DNA from: Anisakis pegreffii | Taxonomy: Eukaryota > Nematoda > Chromadorea > Rhabditida > Anisakidae | DNA length: 64,000 bases | Assembly (NCBI GenBank): GCA_035041965.1 | Contig: JAPYMA010000640.1 | Span: 52,949 to 116,948, forward strand | Direction: 5' to 3' | In this document: positions 47,476-59,600 of the stretch, one piece after another | Layout: every line of letters starts with the position of its first letter | Position numbering within the stretch: position 1 is the stretch's first letter | The notes under the pieces: generated by a model | What the model saw: the letters and a program-made list of their open reading frames with translations, nothing else | Database searches by the model: none | What the model was told of the DNA's origin: nothing | Program-made: the position numbers and the translations under genes

Positions 47476-49810
47476 TTATGATAAATCTAGTTCAAGCAAT
47501 CCTCGTTTTGTGACCTTTTTACCAGTATGACGAGACGCATTTTTGAGAGCTGTTTCAAGGTCTCGACCTTCATTCATGTAATGAATGCAACACGCTATAA
47601 AACAATCACCGGCACCTAAAGTATCAATCACAGGCGAACTTGATTTGAATGCATCAATACTTATCAGCTCACTTGATTCACTCGCACGTCCGGCAGCACC
47701 CTTCAAATTACAACACTCTCTACTGAACATTATCGTTTTTTTGGCTCGTTTCATTTTCAACTTCTTCAGAAATCTATAATTGAGCAGTAGAAATACCGCA
47801 CTCTGAACAAATTGAGTAAATATGTTTGTCTGACAGGACAGTATAAGGGATTGATTTTGCGTAAGTTCGCAGATGAATTACAAAAAATCATGAACTAGTA
47901 GTTCCATAGGTATCATGTCATCTGTATCTGAAGTAAATAAAGCCGCGATCTTTACGCTCGCTGACCACCCTCTCATAATTTCAATGAAACTTCAATTAAG
48001 CCCTCAGTCTAGATTCAGGCTCATTGTCAGGCTTAAGCCCAGACTGAGTCTAGACCTAGGTCGACTGATCGGCACGTCACAGCTGGTGCAGAGTACCGAA
48101 ACAAAGAGCGCTGATGTCAAAGTATCGATTCTATCCATCAGTAATTTCAATTTCAGCTGACACCAACATTCTGTTGAAAATTAATAACTGGACTGCAGAA
48201 AAAGGTGCAGATACGTAGAACATAAGAACCTTTTCGGCCCACGGACAAACAATCGTTGATTCAGATACACCGAACAATTTTCGAATACCATCAACAGCAC
48301 ATTCCTTATTCGTGAAGCCTTTGCATCTTAATTTTGATACTCAATTAGTCAACAAAAAAATTGCAAGTGAACTGAAAGTTTCATTTTATTGATGAAAGCA
48401 CACAAAATAACCTTGCAAAATCTTTCGAAACAAATACGACATTGACGAGTGGGATCGCACATTCCATTGTTACGTATGGTCGCAGTTTTTCACATTCAAC
48501 TGAAATGCGCGGTAACAAATGATCATCACCTCGTTGAGCACGGACATATTCAATCATTTTTAAAACCTCGTCAAAATTACGTCCTGAAATCAGATGAATC
48601 GTATCATATTATTCTGTCAGTAGGAATTGCAGAGACATTAACAAATAAAAACGTGATCCTCACAGTGCAGCATTTCATAACTGAAGAAATGTTTATGGAT
48701 AATATCAAACAGCAATGTAAGTACTGTTAAATTATAGAAGATGAATAGAACTTGTCGCTTAGGCTTGATTTCGTTTTATTAATGAGAGTTGCGAATCGGA
48801 CACTGCTTATGAATACATTCCTTACCGCTTCATGAAGGAAACGAACCTTCGAAATGGATCCATGAGAATTCAAAGACATCCGGAAATGTCTTTTTGAATT
48901 CATCACAGCTTAGTTCGTCCATGTGTCCCCTGTATGAAAATTGATCACATTTTAGCCTCTTTTTGAAATCCTAATCTACCTGCTCAATAAAAAGATTTTT
49001 CTCGAGAATACTTTTGAGCACAAGATACCTAGTACCAAAGAAGATACTTTCTATGAGTATCAGCAGTTAAATGAACCTTCTTGTAGTTTAGTTTTTGCAA
49101 AAAGTTGTGTTCATTTGACGGGATTTGCTAACTATCATTCAGTGATTTTTCTTATCAATAACTATTGGTGAAATGCATAAAGATTATCAGACGGGAATAT
49201 TCCTTCACAAAACCGAAAAATAAAAATGTAAATGAATGAACCAAATAGAACAGACCTGTAATGGAGTACTGTGCGAGTGCCGGACGTTTCATTGACGATT
49301 ATAGTGGATAGAGGAACATCGTTCTGATTTCGACGGATACATCGCTCACAACGGATCGAGTTCTTTTGCAGTAAACTGAACGAGACATATCGATTTGATG
49401 GAAGTAGAATTAATCATTTTCATTCGGAAACAGTAACCGACTATCAATTAACGGAATGAAAATCAACAGAACGAATAAATGAAATCGCTGTGAACCCCTC
49501 AACAAGTGGATTATTCGTTGGCAAAGCAGAGAATAAAACAGTATGCGAGTTCAACTGATTCAGAACGGTCACATTATTCGCCGCATTTCCGCCAAGTGAC
49601 CAAATCTGAAAACATCCTGGAGCACAAATGATTCAGTGATGATATAAGTGAACACTCACAGTGAAGAGGAGAAAAAACACGATTTTGATTTTGAAAGTGA
49701 ATTATTACTTGCTTAGTAACTCGATTATCGCTATCTTCAGATGGAAATTTGTCCATATAGTTGACAACATCAACGCATGTTAATCCGACCACAAGGATTT
49801 TTTCGAACAT
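47476..49810 (-). CDS. Ketohexokinase (fructokinase), PfkB/ribokinase family
   Basis: Phosphorylates fructose at C1 with ATP, in the cytosol. Eight spliced pieces with agreeing phases: 49810-49721, 49605-49496, 49375-49256, 48929-48847, 48583-48412, 48326-48230 and 47700-47476 (seven exons). Together they encode 298 residues, the same length as human ketohexokinase. Motifs: ILVVGLTCVDVVNYMDKFP and SEDSDNR at the N-terminus, SLGGNAANN (substrate Gly-Gly-Asn), TIIVNETSGTRTV, FSWIHFEGRN, VVFVSKDFA, TIVCPWAEK, and the catalytic DTLGAGDCF with the base Asp at residue 256. No key residue is missing. An acceptor-like TTATTCCAG lies about 14 bases upstream of the ATG, a candidate spliced-leader site. 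The last intron (47701-48229) contains an imperfect palindrome near 47997-48060. Confidence 0.95.
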
Positions 49811-50844
49811 TATCTAATGGGGCTGGAATAAGAAATTGCTGAAGGATGTGAGAACCAATGAAAGCGGTTGGTAACAGAAGCCAAATTGCACTTTTAAAGC
49901 GACGCGGTTAGGTAGAGCACAGAGAAAAAGAGATGCTTTGGGGCGAATTAATTCATCGATGAGGCATAGGGATTTGATGTATTTCATGGCTACACCTGAC
50001 CTGAATGTGTACATGAGGTGTCATTGGGAAGAGAAATAAATTTTCCACGTCCAGACAAAGACTGGCTACAAGAATTGGCTCATTTCTGCAGCAGTAAAAA
50101 TTTAACTAGGGATGTCTCAATCAAATAAAAGTGATGTGATCAATTGAAGTGGAAAAAGTGTTGGAACAGAAATTTGATCGGTCAATGCCAAGTAGTCCAT
50201 TGGAAAAAGAATTCAATTCTCTACAAGTACGGAATGTTTCAGGACAATTCATCGTCTATTTTTCGAGATTGTAACCTAAAATCAACCTTCATTACAAAAA
50301 ATAATACCTCTGCGAGCGATTGAAATGGAAAAAGTGCCGGAACATAAATTTGACCGGTCAATGCCAAGTAGAAAATGAAATTATCCGAAATTGAAATTAT
50401 TCGATGCTGCATAAGCCTTCGCTTCTCCCTCGCAAGAAGTTGGTGAAGAAAAGCTCTGGCTGGGCAAAAATAAGAAAACAATTTCATGATAAACGAGATG
50501 GTATCTTTCTTCTTAACCTGTGATAGCTAATCAATACAAGCAAATTTTACAACAGAGAATCGCACAGTACAAATGCTTTTTATAAATCAGACATGAGCAG
50601 CAAAGGTGCTCCTTTCATTTGAGGCTTTCAGATCAATTGCATACTGCATCACGGGCAGCGAAGAACATCACGAACGAATCTGATCGGCTTTGACGGCGTT
50701 CATCACGAGTTTTCCCTAATCACCTGCCCAATTATATCAAGGAAATAATCAGCAACTACAAATATCCTAACGCACTCACTAAGTACGATAAACATTCACA
50801 GATTCTCGCTGCTCCTTTGAAACCGCACATTTCGTACATTTCAG
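49811..50844. other. Intergenic DNA upstream of ketohexokinase
   Basis: No gene recognised. A short internal duplication (GAAATGGAAAAAGTGCCGGAACA-like near 50325, resembling AAGTGGAAAAAGTGTTGGAACAGA near 50147, each followed by AATTTGA and CGGTCAATGCCAAGTAG) suggests a small local repeat of about 50 bp. A related reverse copy may lie near 51500-51530. Confidence 0.5.
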
Positions 50845-51053
50845 GTGTATTCATGAGCTTATCAACATACAGTGGCATCGACGATATGTTGCGTTGTAAA
50901 CGCAGTCTTGCATCGCAGGCTATGGATAGAAGGCGATGGGAAGATGATGGTGATCTTCTTGCCGCTGCACTTCGCTTCAAGATCAATAACTTCGTTTTTA
51001 CAAGTATGCGAATATGGCAGACATATTCCGAAGAAGTCGCGAGATACTGCTCC
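50845..51053 (+). CDS. Candidate internal exon, unidentified
   Basis: A 209-bp open segment is bounded by a strong acceptor (ACATTTCAG) and a strong donor (CTCC|GTGAGT). It reads VFMSLSTYSGIDDMLRCKRS, then RRRWEDDGDLLAAALRFK. A possible next exon follows the acceptor at about 51223-51230 in the same phase (MLIEPLPQRPTLLLRNDSGC) and stops at about 51317. Both have higher GC than the surroundings. No family is recognised; a minus-strand ORF overlaps. Confidence 0.3.
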
Positions 51054-51754
51054 GTGAGTGCTATTCAATCTAAAACCTCCCGTCGTTTATCCTGCATGTT
51101 TATACCAATTCTGAATAATTCACACTACATCCGACCAATTATATAAGGAAAACACCATCTTTCTCGACAAAATGGACAAATTGTAAACATGCGATCCGTA
51201 TGGTTCCCACTATACCTGAAATTGCAGATGTTGATCGAGCCACTCCCACAGCGACCAACATTGTTGCTGAGAAACGATTCCGGCTGTCACTTCGAGCCCC
51301 TGTTGGGCATTCTATAGGTCTTTGAGCATTTAGTGATTCTTTAGCAACTACTGAAGACACTACAGAAACGCGATCTACATTGCCCAAATGCATCAAAAAC
51401 AGTATTATTAGACTGTCGAAATTGAATCATTCTTATGGAGCGGTCAACACTTTCGCCTTTAATTGACATATCTTTTCATTCACCTTTCATCGAACTTTCT
51501 GATCCGGCACTTTTTCCATTTCAATCGCTCGCAAAGGCATTCTTTTTCCTTATGAAGGTGCTGCAGAAAAGAAGGATTATTTTCGTATCGTGGGAAAAGA
51601 GCGATTATTCCTGATTCGTCATGATTATTCAGTTGCACTAAAAACTTTCTCGGGTTCGTTTATTACTGTACATAATGAGATTTTTGGATCTTAAACGATT
51701 TTTTTTTGAAGAAAGTAACTGCTCAATTGTTCATAGGTATCTGGTTTGTAACAA

Positions 51755-52456
51755 ATGTGTATCATGTCATACGACAATGCCCTAGTAGCGGCAGTCGAGG
51801 GGAACGAAAGGCCAAAGATGGCGTCCTCTCAACCACCTCTTCCAGTAGAAGGAGTACCAGTCGTCGTGTTGCATACGGAAGCGGCTGATGCTCAAAACTT
51901 CCTGATGTCACGCTATAACACCTTTCAGGAACCTGCAGCAAAAACTACCACACAGAAATTATTAAGAAAATCACCATCGGACGACGTAGTCGTTCTTTGC
52001 TTTTACACGGCTACACGCGGCGCCCTAAGAAAGGCCTTGGAGGAAGCCCAAGTCCGGGTACACACGGTAGACGGCTTCCAAGGAAAAGAGGCTCCAATCG
52101 TGCTCTTGGTCACCGCACGGGTGATCTCTGATCAGGCCTCTGAAGAATCAACTCGGTTCTTCGTTGAAGAGCAAAGAATCACGGTTGCACTCTCGACAGC
52201 CAAAGATGGCATCATAGTTATTGGCGATGTGCAATCACGGCTCAAGTCACGTGTTTGGAAAGCATACTTAACCAAAGTAGTCAAAGAGACACCAATTGTT
52301 GACCTCCGCTATATGGACGTTCTGAACAGCGACGCAATACAGCGGTCCCAAGCAGGAGTATTATCGGATACCGATGTATATAGCATCACAGCCCAGATTA
52401 CAGCAGACCTTAACGATCGATGGCTAGAGGACACGGGTATGTTATCCGACAAGTGA
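51755..52456 (+). pseudogene. Truncated superfamily 1 (UPF1/DNA2-like) helicase, C-terminal RecA domain only
   Basis: A 233-codon ORF containing the C-terminal half of an SF1 helicase core. VVVLCFYTATRGALRKAL leads into motif V region VRVHTVDGFQGKEAPIVLL, then EEQRITVALSTAKDGIIVIGD, which matches motif VI except that the usual Arg of VALTRA is replaced. The N-terminal RecA domain with Walker A and DExx is absent upstream in this window, so it is a fragment or an odd terminal exon. Its GC content is visibly higher than in neighbouring genes, which suggests a transposon-borne or transferred origin. It is followed by palindromic repeats, a polypurine run and an LTR-like segment. Confidence 0.7.
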
Positions 52457-52504
52457 AACCAACCTCCGGCAGGCGCTCTAATTATCTTTTACTTCAGACC
52501 ATTT

Positions 52505-52655
52505 AAAGACCAGAGACGGTCTTCGAAAAGGAAAGCAAGGTTTAAGCCACATAATCAGACCATGCGCTAATCAAAAATCAAAAAAAATCTAAACTAATTA
52601 ATTAATTAATCAACTAATTAATCAACTGATTAATTAAAGACCAGAGTCGGTCTTT
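52505..52655 (+). repeat. Duplicated imperfect palindrome flanking an ATTA-rich stretch
   Basis: AAAGACCAGAGACGGTCTTC at 52505-52524 and AAAGACCAGAGTCGGTCTTT at 52636-52655 are direct copies. Each is itself a stem-loop (AAGACC / GGTCTT). Between them lies an (ATTA)n-like run with ATCAACT interruptions (52594-52635). They sit between the helicase ORF stop and the LTR-like segment. Confidence 0.75.
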
Positions 52656-53551
52656 GCGGAAAAGGGAGGTGTAAACATTGCACTATTCAAATTCCCAAAA
52701 CATAAATCCTATGAAACGGTTCAAGTCAAAACATGAAGATGAACAAGTCAAAGCATAAAGATGAACATATGGGAAAGGCAAATATTCAGCTAAAATGCAT
52801 GCTTACAGTCAAAACGAAGACATTGCTAGAATGCTATCATAAGACCTTATCTACGAATATGATCTTTCATGAATGTGAGAAAGGAAGAAATAAACGAGGC
52901 CATAAAAGGAGCTGAAGAAGAGAAGGGCAGATCGGATCACAGAATCGTCATATTCATTCATCTAAGTATTGCCAGCGAGTGGCATCATCATCAGCGTATT
53001 CAAGCCGGAATTCGTGATTATTCTCAATCAATACCGTTATTGTCCAATTAATTCCGATTTTGTTAAGTTCAGTAAACCAATTGATTGGCATCTCGCATAT
53101 TGTGATCTGTTGTTATAATAAGTTAATACTCGTTATTCGAAGTATCGTAAATTGTTGTATTCGGCCATTGATCGGCACCTTATATTGTAACTCGCGAGTA
53201 TTCCCAATAAATCGTAACTTATTACTTCTACTGTGTCCAGCCACATACAATTTTTACTCTATAAGCCAGTGCACGGTTAATCAAATTTGTTATTTGGGTT
53301 TGTAGAAAGTGGAAAGTTTGATAGCCATGGACGTGTCGTATATAGCAAAAGATCGATATGATGTAGCTGTTCATTAGATTTCGCAACGAATTTGATAGGA
53401 ATTTGTTGCGTAGCGAGTTTGGTTAATACATAAATTCGTGAGTGTTTGGTGATCACTAGAAATTTGGTGGTTATTAATCCGATTGTACTACGTGTTTGTG
53501 CGTTTCTGATGATCGCTGGAAATATGGCTTTGGATAGCGAGATTTGGTCTG

Positions 53552-53595
53552 GAATTTTTGCAGCGAATTTGGTTTTGAATTTTTGCAGCGAATTT
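53552..53595 (+). repeat. Short tandem duplication
   Basis: GAATTTTTGCAGCGAATTT occurs at 53552-53570 and again at 53577-53595. It lies inside the LTR-like segment. Confidence 0.8.
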
Positions 53596-53830
53596 AATTT
53601 GAGTTCTTGTCTCGCATTGCAAGAAGACAAAACATTTTTTCTTACTAATCTCAAAATCTTTGCTGATCCGTTATCACCGTTCGAAATGTTTTAATAGACA
53701 AAACAATCACAATCCTGTCCGTGGGAATTGCACTGATTTTTCCGCTGAATCTCAGTATGAAAGAAGGGTTGATTCGACTCCGTTTCGTCGGCCTCGTTTT
53801 TCATTCTTATTACTATTCGTATTCTTCTAC

Positions 53831-53994
53831 GTAGACACAAACGTCTCTAAAGACTACGTGGAGACAAACGTCTCTAAAAGACTACGCTAAGACAAGCGTC
53901 TCTAAAGACTACGTAAAGACAAACGGTCTCTAAACCTATCGTGGAGACAAAAGGCTCCAAACGTTTCGTGGAGGCAAAAGTCTCCAAAAGAATC
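53831..53994 (+). repeat. Six tandem 27-29 bp units, each with a small hairpin
   Basis: The consensus unit resembles GTGGAGACAAACGTCTCTAA plus AGACTAC. Most units carry GAGAC-AAAC-GTCTC or a compensated variant (for example GGAGGC...GTCTCC near 53970). Unit lengths vary by one or two bases, and the last two units are the most diverged. Confidence 0.85.
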
Positions 53995-54109
53995 GCAAAA
54001 GTGAGTCAACTGCCGTATCATCGAACTGCTCAACCGCATCGACATCGTGATTAATCCTGTGGTCGATATTGTGATCAAATTTGTAATCTAACGGATTATT
54101 GTATTAACA

Positions 54110-56598
54110 TACCCCCCCTCCCCCTTCGTTCAGATTGCCGCAAGGAATTGTTACATGTGGTAGGGATTTGTTACAGTTCTAGTGGTGAGTTTAGTTCGCG
54201 GAGTTCGTAACACATGGAGTGTACACTTTTTAGAGAAGTTGCTGAAAATTTTAAACCAAAAGCGGACTATTCAAATGTCCATCATGTGCATGTTTCGGCA
54301 ATTGTCGATGAAATGTGCTACGTCTTGCAATCTTCCATCTTACTATTTCCCGAATAGTCCCTGATGGCTTCCAAACTGTCCCGAATAGAAATTTCTATGA
54401 AAATCCTATTCCTTCATCAATCAAAGTACTCTCCCGTTTGGCTTCAAATCGTTCTCGTCTAGAAACTATTAATCAGATTCAATTCATATTGTAATGTTTA
54501 AAATGCAGTTGCTCTATCTTTCCTTGATTATCACATTTTCAACTGCGCTTCTTCTATATCAGCGGTACTCACGCGGAGTGAAGTATTTCTTGGGGGTAAT
54601 TTTGGAGTGTCAGAGGGATAACTGAGGTGTCGACAAACCAATATTTCCTACCATTGTTATGATGTGATGAAACGCCTTTATAATGATGTTTTTTCATTCG
54701 GATATGTAAACGCTTTTGGCAATACCCTTCTTCCTCTTATTTCATGAGCATATTTGGCTTGTCTAGACATAAAAAAGTCAGTTTAAAGCATTCACATATT
54801 TAAAGTATTAAGAACGATTTTTCATCGGGTTCAGCTGGTTGATTTTGTATTTTCTGTAATACTTTTCATTTGATGATGGCGATTTCTTCTCTCATTTGTT
54901 GCAATTTCTGCTTCTCCATTTGTTCATAAATGCATTCTTAATTGGTATAACGCTTTATCCATTATGAACGACAACATTTCTTATAATATCAGTGACTGAA
55001 CTGCTTGAAAGATACAATGTATATTAAACCTCAAAACCCTCCACAGTTCAGATTTATTTTCACCAACTGATGAATTTTCATTTACTCCTTAAGTATCACA
55101 TTAATGAAACGATTGTTTATTCGTTTATGTCGAAGAGAATTTCTCAAATTTTCATTGCATCCCTCGTTTTCATGAACTTATTGATTTATTTCGTCGCTGA
55201 CGAATGTTTTTTCCACTGTTTTTCGTTATTAATTGATGAGATTCACACTGTTTCTGCAATTGATGCGATATTTCAAAAATTCTGGTTTCATTCCAGAAAA
55301 TTGACTTCTTTCACGCTGCTGAAAAATTTCCGGACCAGTTTTCCATTTGCTCCTGACGCTATGAGAAGAAATAGTAAGTTCTTGTAGGGTAGGAAAGGGG
55401 GTAATGACAGCCTGCCAGATCATCGAAGGGGGTAATAGAGTACCCGAGCGTGAGAACTATTGTTTTAGATGAATCCAAATTATAAGTTAATGATAAGCAA
55501 GAATCTTGTAAGTAAACGGATCGCGCTTATATGAATGTCCTAAGTATGAACAGAGAGCGACCAATAATAACGACATTGAAACAGCTAAACAACAACACTT
55601 TACTTCTGAATAAAATGATACATTCAAAACGAAAATAAATAATTCGTACGCAACAAATTAATACCATTAATGATATCTTTCTTGAAAATCAACAAATCAT
55701 CCTATCATTATTTGGTACAATTACAGTTGTGTTCACGGATTCATACGTTGAGCTGAGTTGGTTCCAGCGGAAGAAATGAATCATGTGACTGTGTATTTGT
55801 GAGAAGCAGTGAAAAGATAGAATTAAAATTTCTACTATGGGAAGAAACAATATTCGCGTGAAAAATTGCTTTCATACTTCTCATAGCGAGGGGAGGGCAC
55901 AATGACGACCTGCCAGACCATTGAAGGGAGTAATGGACGTGAGAAACACTGCTCTGTCGGAACACGTTTTTAAGAGGAATAGTCACGTTCAACGATAAAA
56001 CCACACAACACAAAATTTTTGCTATGCATAAACATCAGCCAAACGCCAATTTATTCAGTTACACAGTAAATGGAATTACGATCAACGAAAACCGATAGCG
56101 CAAAACTGATATTGAGTGAATCTTGAATGATGAAGTGGACAGGTAGGAGGTCTAACCGCGAAAGATTTCCCAGTGAGGATTGAAATAAAATTGCTCTAAA
56201 ATAATCACAATTATCTCCGAATGCACCAACGCTTCGAAACAATCACAGACTATAAAATTCCTAACAACATTAATAATTGTCACTCAGTCGTCAATCCAAT
56301 CAGAATAAGGTCAGCAGAGGGTGATAAGTTGCGAAGAGTCATGTGCTACCTGAAATATTAACAGAGTTTCTTGTAAGTCATATGCATTACCCTTCGTGAA
56401 TGGCTTATTCTTCTTTGCTCAAAATGTCAAGGATAACGATTTTTAAAGCAAAAGTCGACCGCAAAAGCTGATACTTAAGCCGTTAGCTGGACAAGCAATA
56501 ATCAACTCGAAAGTAATAATGAGCAGTGGATTTACCCAACATAAATCACTCAGTTTCGTTTGAGCAATACATTATATGTAAATATTGATAAATTCAAC
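54110..56598. other. Gene-poor interval before the satellite
   Basis: No gene supported. Two related segments occur, near 55388-55450 and 55890-55950; both contain GACAGCCTGCCAGATCAT- or GACGACCTGCCAGACCAT-like sequence followed by TGAAGGG(G)GTAAT. The 106-codon ORF at 55070-55387 has no recognised motif. Confidence 0.45.
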
Positions 56599-56624
56599 TT
56601 GCGGTTCCCGCCAAGGAACCGCAA
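56599..56624. repeat. Perfect hairpin at the left edge of the satellite array
   Basis: TTGCGGTTCC (56599-56608) and GGAACCGCAA (56615-56624) form a perfect 10-bp stem with a 6-nt loop. The right arm overlaps the first satellite sequence. The corresponding position in later units keeps ACCGCAAC but not the left arm. Confidence 0.8.
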
Positions 56625-56641
56625 CTTACTCACGCGTTCTC

Positions 56642-59600
56642 GAGTCATCGCCTAAGCTAACCCTCGCATTCTCAAAATAAACGCCTTTTCAATTAAAACA
56701 TTCCACCTTTGAACAAAAAACTTTATTCAGAAATGACTTCTTCCTGTCCCAGTGCTTCTCACTAGTGAATTACTTCAAGGGGAATGTATCAAAGCGATCA
56801 AACAGATCGTGACAGACCCGTCAGATTTTCGGAGCCGCTAGCTTTACGTTCGATCTCGGATGGGCTTGAGCTCGATTCCACTTCCCAATGACCACTTTCT
56901 GCAATTGAAGTGTTGATTCAGCGTGTAAATCAATATTTGCTTGTAAATTTCAAAAAAATCACTATATTTGTTCAAGGTTCGTTATGCTTCGTCTCATTGT
57001 TTGCTATATAGGTAAAGATAATCAATTTGAGTCGGTATCATTGAACTGTACGGAAGTTTATTCATTCAATTTTGAGTTGAAAGGAACAAATTTAAGTACT
57101 GTGCAACGCACTGCTTCGATTCTGAATCAACGTTCTGATACTTTGGAGTGTAAAGAACGAAATTTCCGCTTAGGATAGCCGTTTTCAGGAAACGAATTGT
57201 TCATTACAAATGTGGCGACAACAGTTCTATCTTGAAATTGCTCAACGAATTGGAGGAAAAAATAAATGTATGTGTATTGATGGCACAAGCACCTAATAGA
57301 GCAATCAATATTAGGCAACCTTACCAACTTCACACAGATCACGTAAACGATAACAGTGCTGTATAATTAGCACGCATGGCCTCATCGAGTAACCGCAACC
57401 TTCCAACGTGTTCTCAAGACATTGCGTTAACTGACTATCGCATTCTTAAAATAAACGCCTTTTGAATCAAAACATTTGGACTTGAATTGCCAGCAAGATG
57501 TATTGGAGTTCTGCGAAAGCGACTAACCACAAATGACTTTCTAGTGCATCTGTGCTTTTCATTGATAAGTTATTTCATGATGAATGCATCAAAGTATTCA
57601 GATAGACCGTGACAGACCTGTGATATTTTCGGAGCCGCCGGGTTTACGTTCGATCTCGGATGCGCTTGAGCTCGATCCCACTTCTGACTGAGCGCTCTCT
57701 GCAATTGAAGTGTTGATTCAGCATGAAAACTAACATTTCGTTGTTAATTTGAATAACAATGGTGGTATTTAGCCAGTGTTCATAGCCAGATAGACCGTGA
57801 CACCAAAGTAGTCAGATAGTCTGTGGCCTACCCGTGTTATTTTCAGAGCCGCCGGGTTCACGTTCGATGTCGGATGTGCTTGATTCCACATCCCAATGAG
57901 CGGTTTCTGCAATCGAAGTGTTGATTCAGCGTGTAAACCTCACTGTTTTAGTGAAAGTGCTGATAGAAATGAGTACAATGTAATTAAATGCACGGCGCTC
58001 GAGAGCGCATGCATCCGATAAATAAATAAGCATTATGCAGACCTACCAATTTCAGCAGCTTTACATACATTATGTGAATTATAACAATTTTCGTGAATTA
58101 TAATAAGTGCGTTAAGCCGGCAATACATCAGGTAGTGGAAATAACCGCAAATTTCCCATGTGCTGTCAAGACATCTCGCTAGCTCACTATCACAATCTCA
58201 AAATAAATGCTTTCCAAATCAAAACATTCACCGTTGAGCATGCTCTCTTTGGTTCGTCAATAATCACAGAAAGTAATGGCGCATCACGGCAGCAATCACG
58301 CACAAAAGACCTTCTACTGTACCTGTGCTTCCTGCTATTGAGCGGTTTCGAGTTGAATGTATCCGTTTAGTCAAATAGGCAAGAAATTAGTTCCAGGCCG
58401 GGCACAGCCACGCCGGATGGCGTAGCCAGAACCTATCCAAATTACCCTTATGAAACCCAGTTATTTGAGACACTGTGCTCTCATTCGAACGTCCTCTAGT
58501 GCAGACTGTTTCAGAAAGATAACTCATCCAGAAAGTTAGTCACAGCGTTAACTTAACATCGGCCTCGAGATGGACCTCGATCAATGCTAAAAACATCAGC
58601 CTCAACCTGGGCCTGATCATCAACCTCAGGTTAGCATCAACCACAACGAAAAAAAACAATTTCAATTCTACGTAGAAAAAATTGACGTAAAAAAAATTCA
58701 TCCACTATGCCATCTCAAACCACCGGCCTGCCATACCAGCGCATCTCTGCTTTTCATTAATAAGTTATTCCAACATGAATGCATCAAAGAAGTCAGATAG
58801 ACCGTGACAAACCCGTGGGAGTTACGGAGCCGTGGGGTTTACGTTCGATTTCGGATGCGCTTGAGCTCGATCCCACTTCCGACTGAGCGCTCTCTGCAAT
58901 TGAAGTGTTGATTCAGCATGTAAACCAACATTTCGTTGTTAATTTGAATAACAATGGTGGTATTTAGTCATTGTTCGCTATTTTTGTTCTCACTATTTGC
59001 GTTTGAATTATGGATCAACAATTTAGGTACGTTTTAGGGCGAAGATCGGGTACATTATCATCGAGATTTGTGAACGCTTAATCGTTCAATTTTGAGGTAA
59101 TATAACAAACAAAGCATTGCCCAATATGCTGTCCCGATCGTGGACCAAGGATATCCGTTCAGAATATTCTGGCCGGTTTCAGGAAACGAATATTATGTGG
59201 CGATCTCTTCATTCCATCATTGAAATTGCTGATCAAATGGGTTAATACAAGTGAGAGTAATTATCTTGAGAGCGCAAGCATCCAATAAATAAATAAGCAT
59301 TATGCAAACCTACCAATTTCAGCAGCTTTACATAGATCACGTGAATTATAACAACGCTGTTCAGCTAGCAGGCAACCTATCAGGAATTTGGGGAAACTGC
59401 AAGCCTTGTCAAGACATCTCGCTAGCTCACTATCACAATCTCAAAATAAATGCTTTCCAAATCAAAACATTCACCGTTGAGCATGAAACTCTCTTTGGTT
59501 CGTCAATAATCACAGAAAGTAATGGCGCATCACGGCAGCAATCACGCACAAAAGACCTTCTACTGTACCTGTGCTTCCTGCTATTGAGCGGTTTCGAGTT

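Larger units (their letters stand above)
52660..54109 (+). mobile_element. Possible solo LTR / 3' LTR with polypurine tract
   Basis: A purine run AAAAGGGAGG (52660-52669) directly precedes TGTAAACATTG, as a polypurine tract precedes a 3' LTR. A candidate end is GTATTAACA at 54109, just before a C-rich run. Within it lies AATAAA at about 53209 and tandem hairpin repeats. No second LTR, primer site or target duplication was found, and no gag/pol is recognisable, so this is tentative. Confidence 0.33.

Noticed and set aside
53277..53654. A 125-codon minus-strand ORF in the LTR-like segment
   Set aside because: It overlaps short tandem duplications in T/G-rich sequence and shows no recognisable protein motif.
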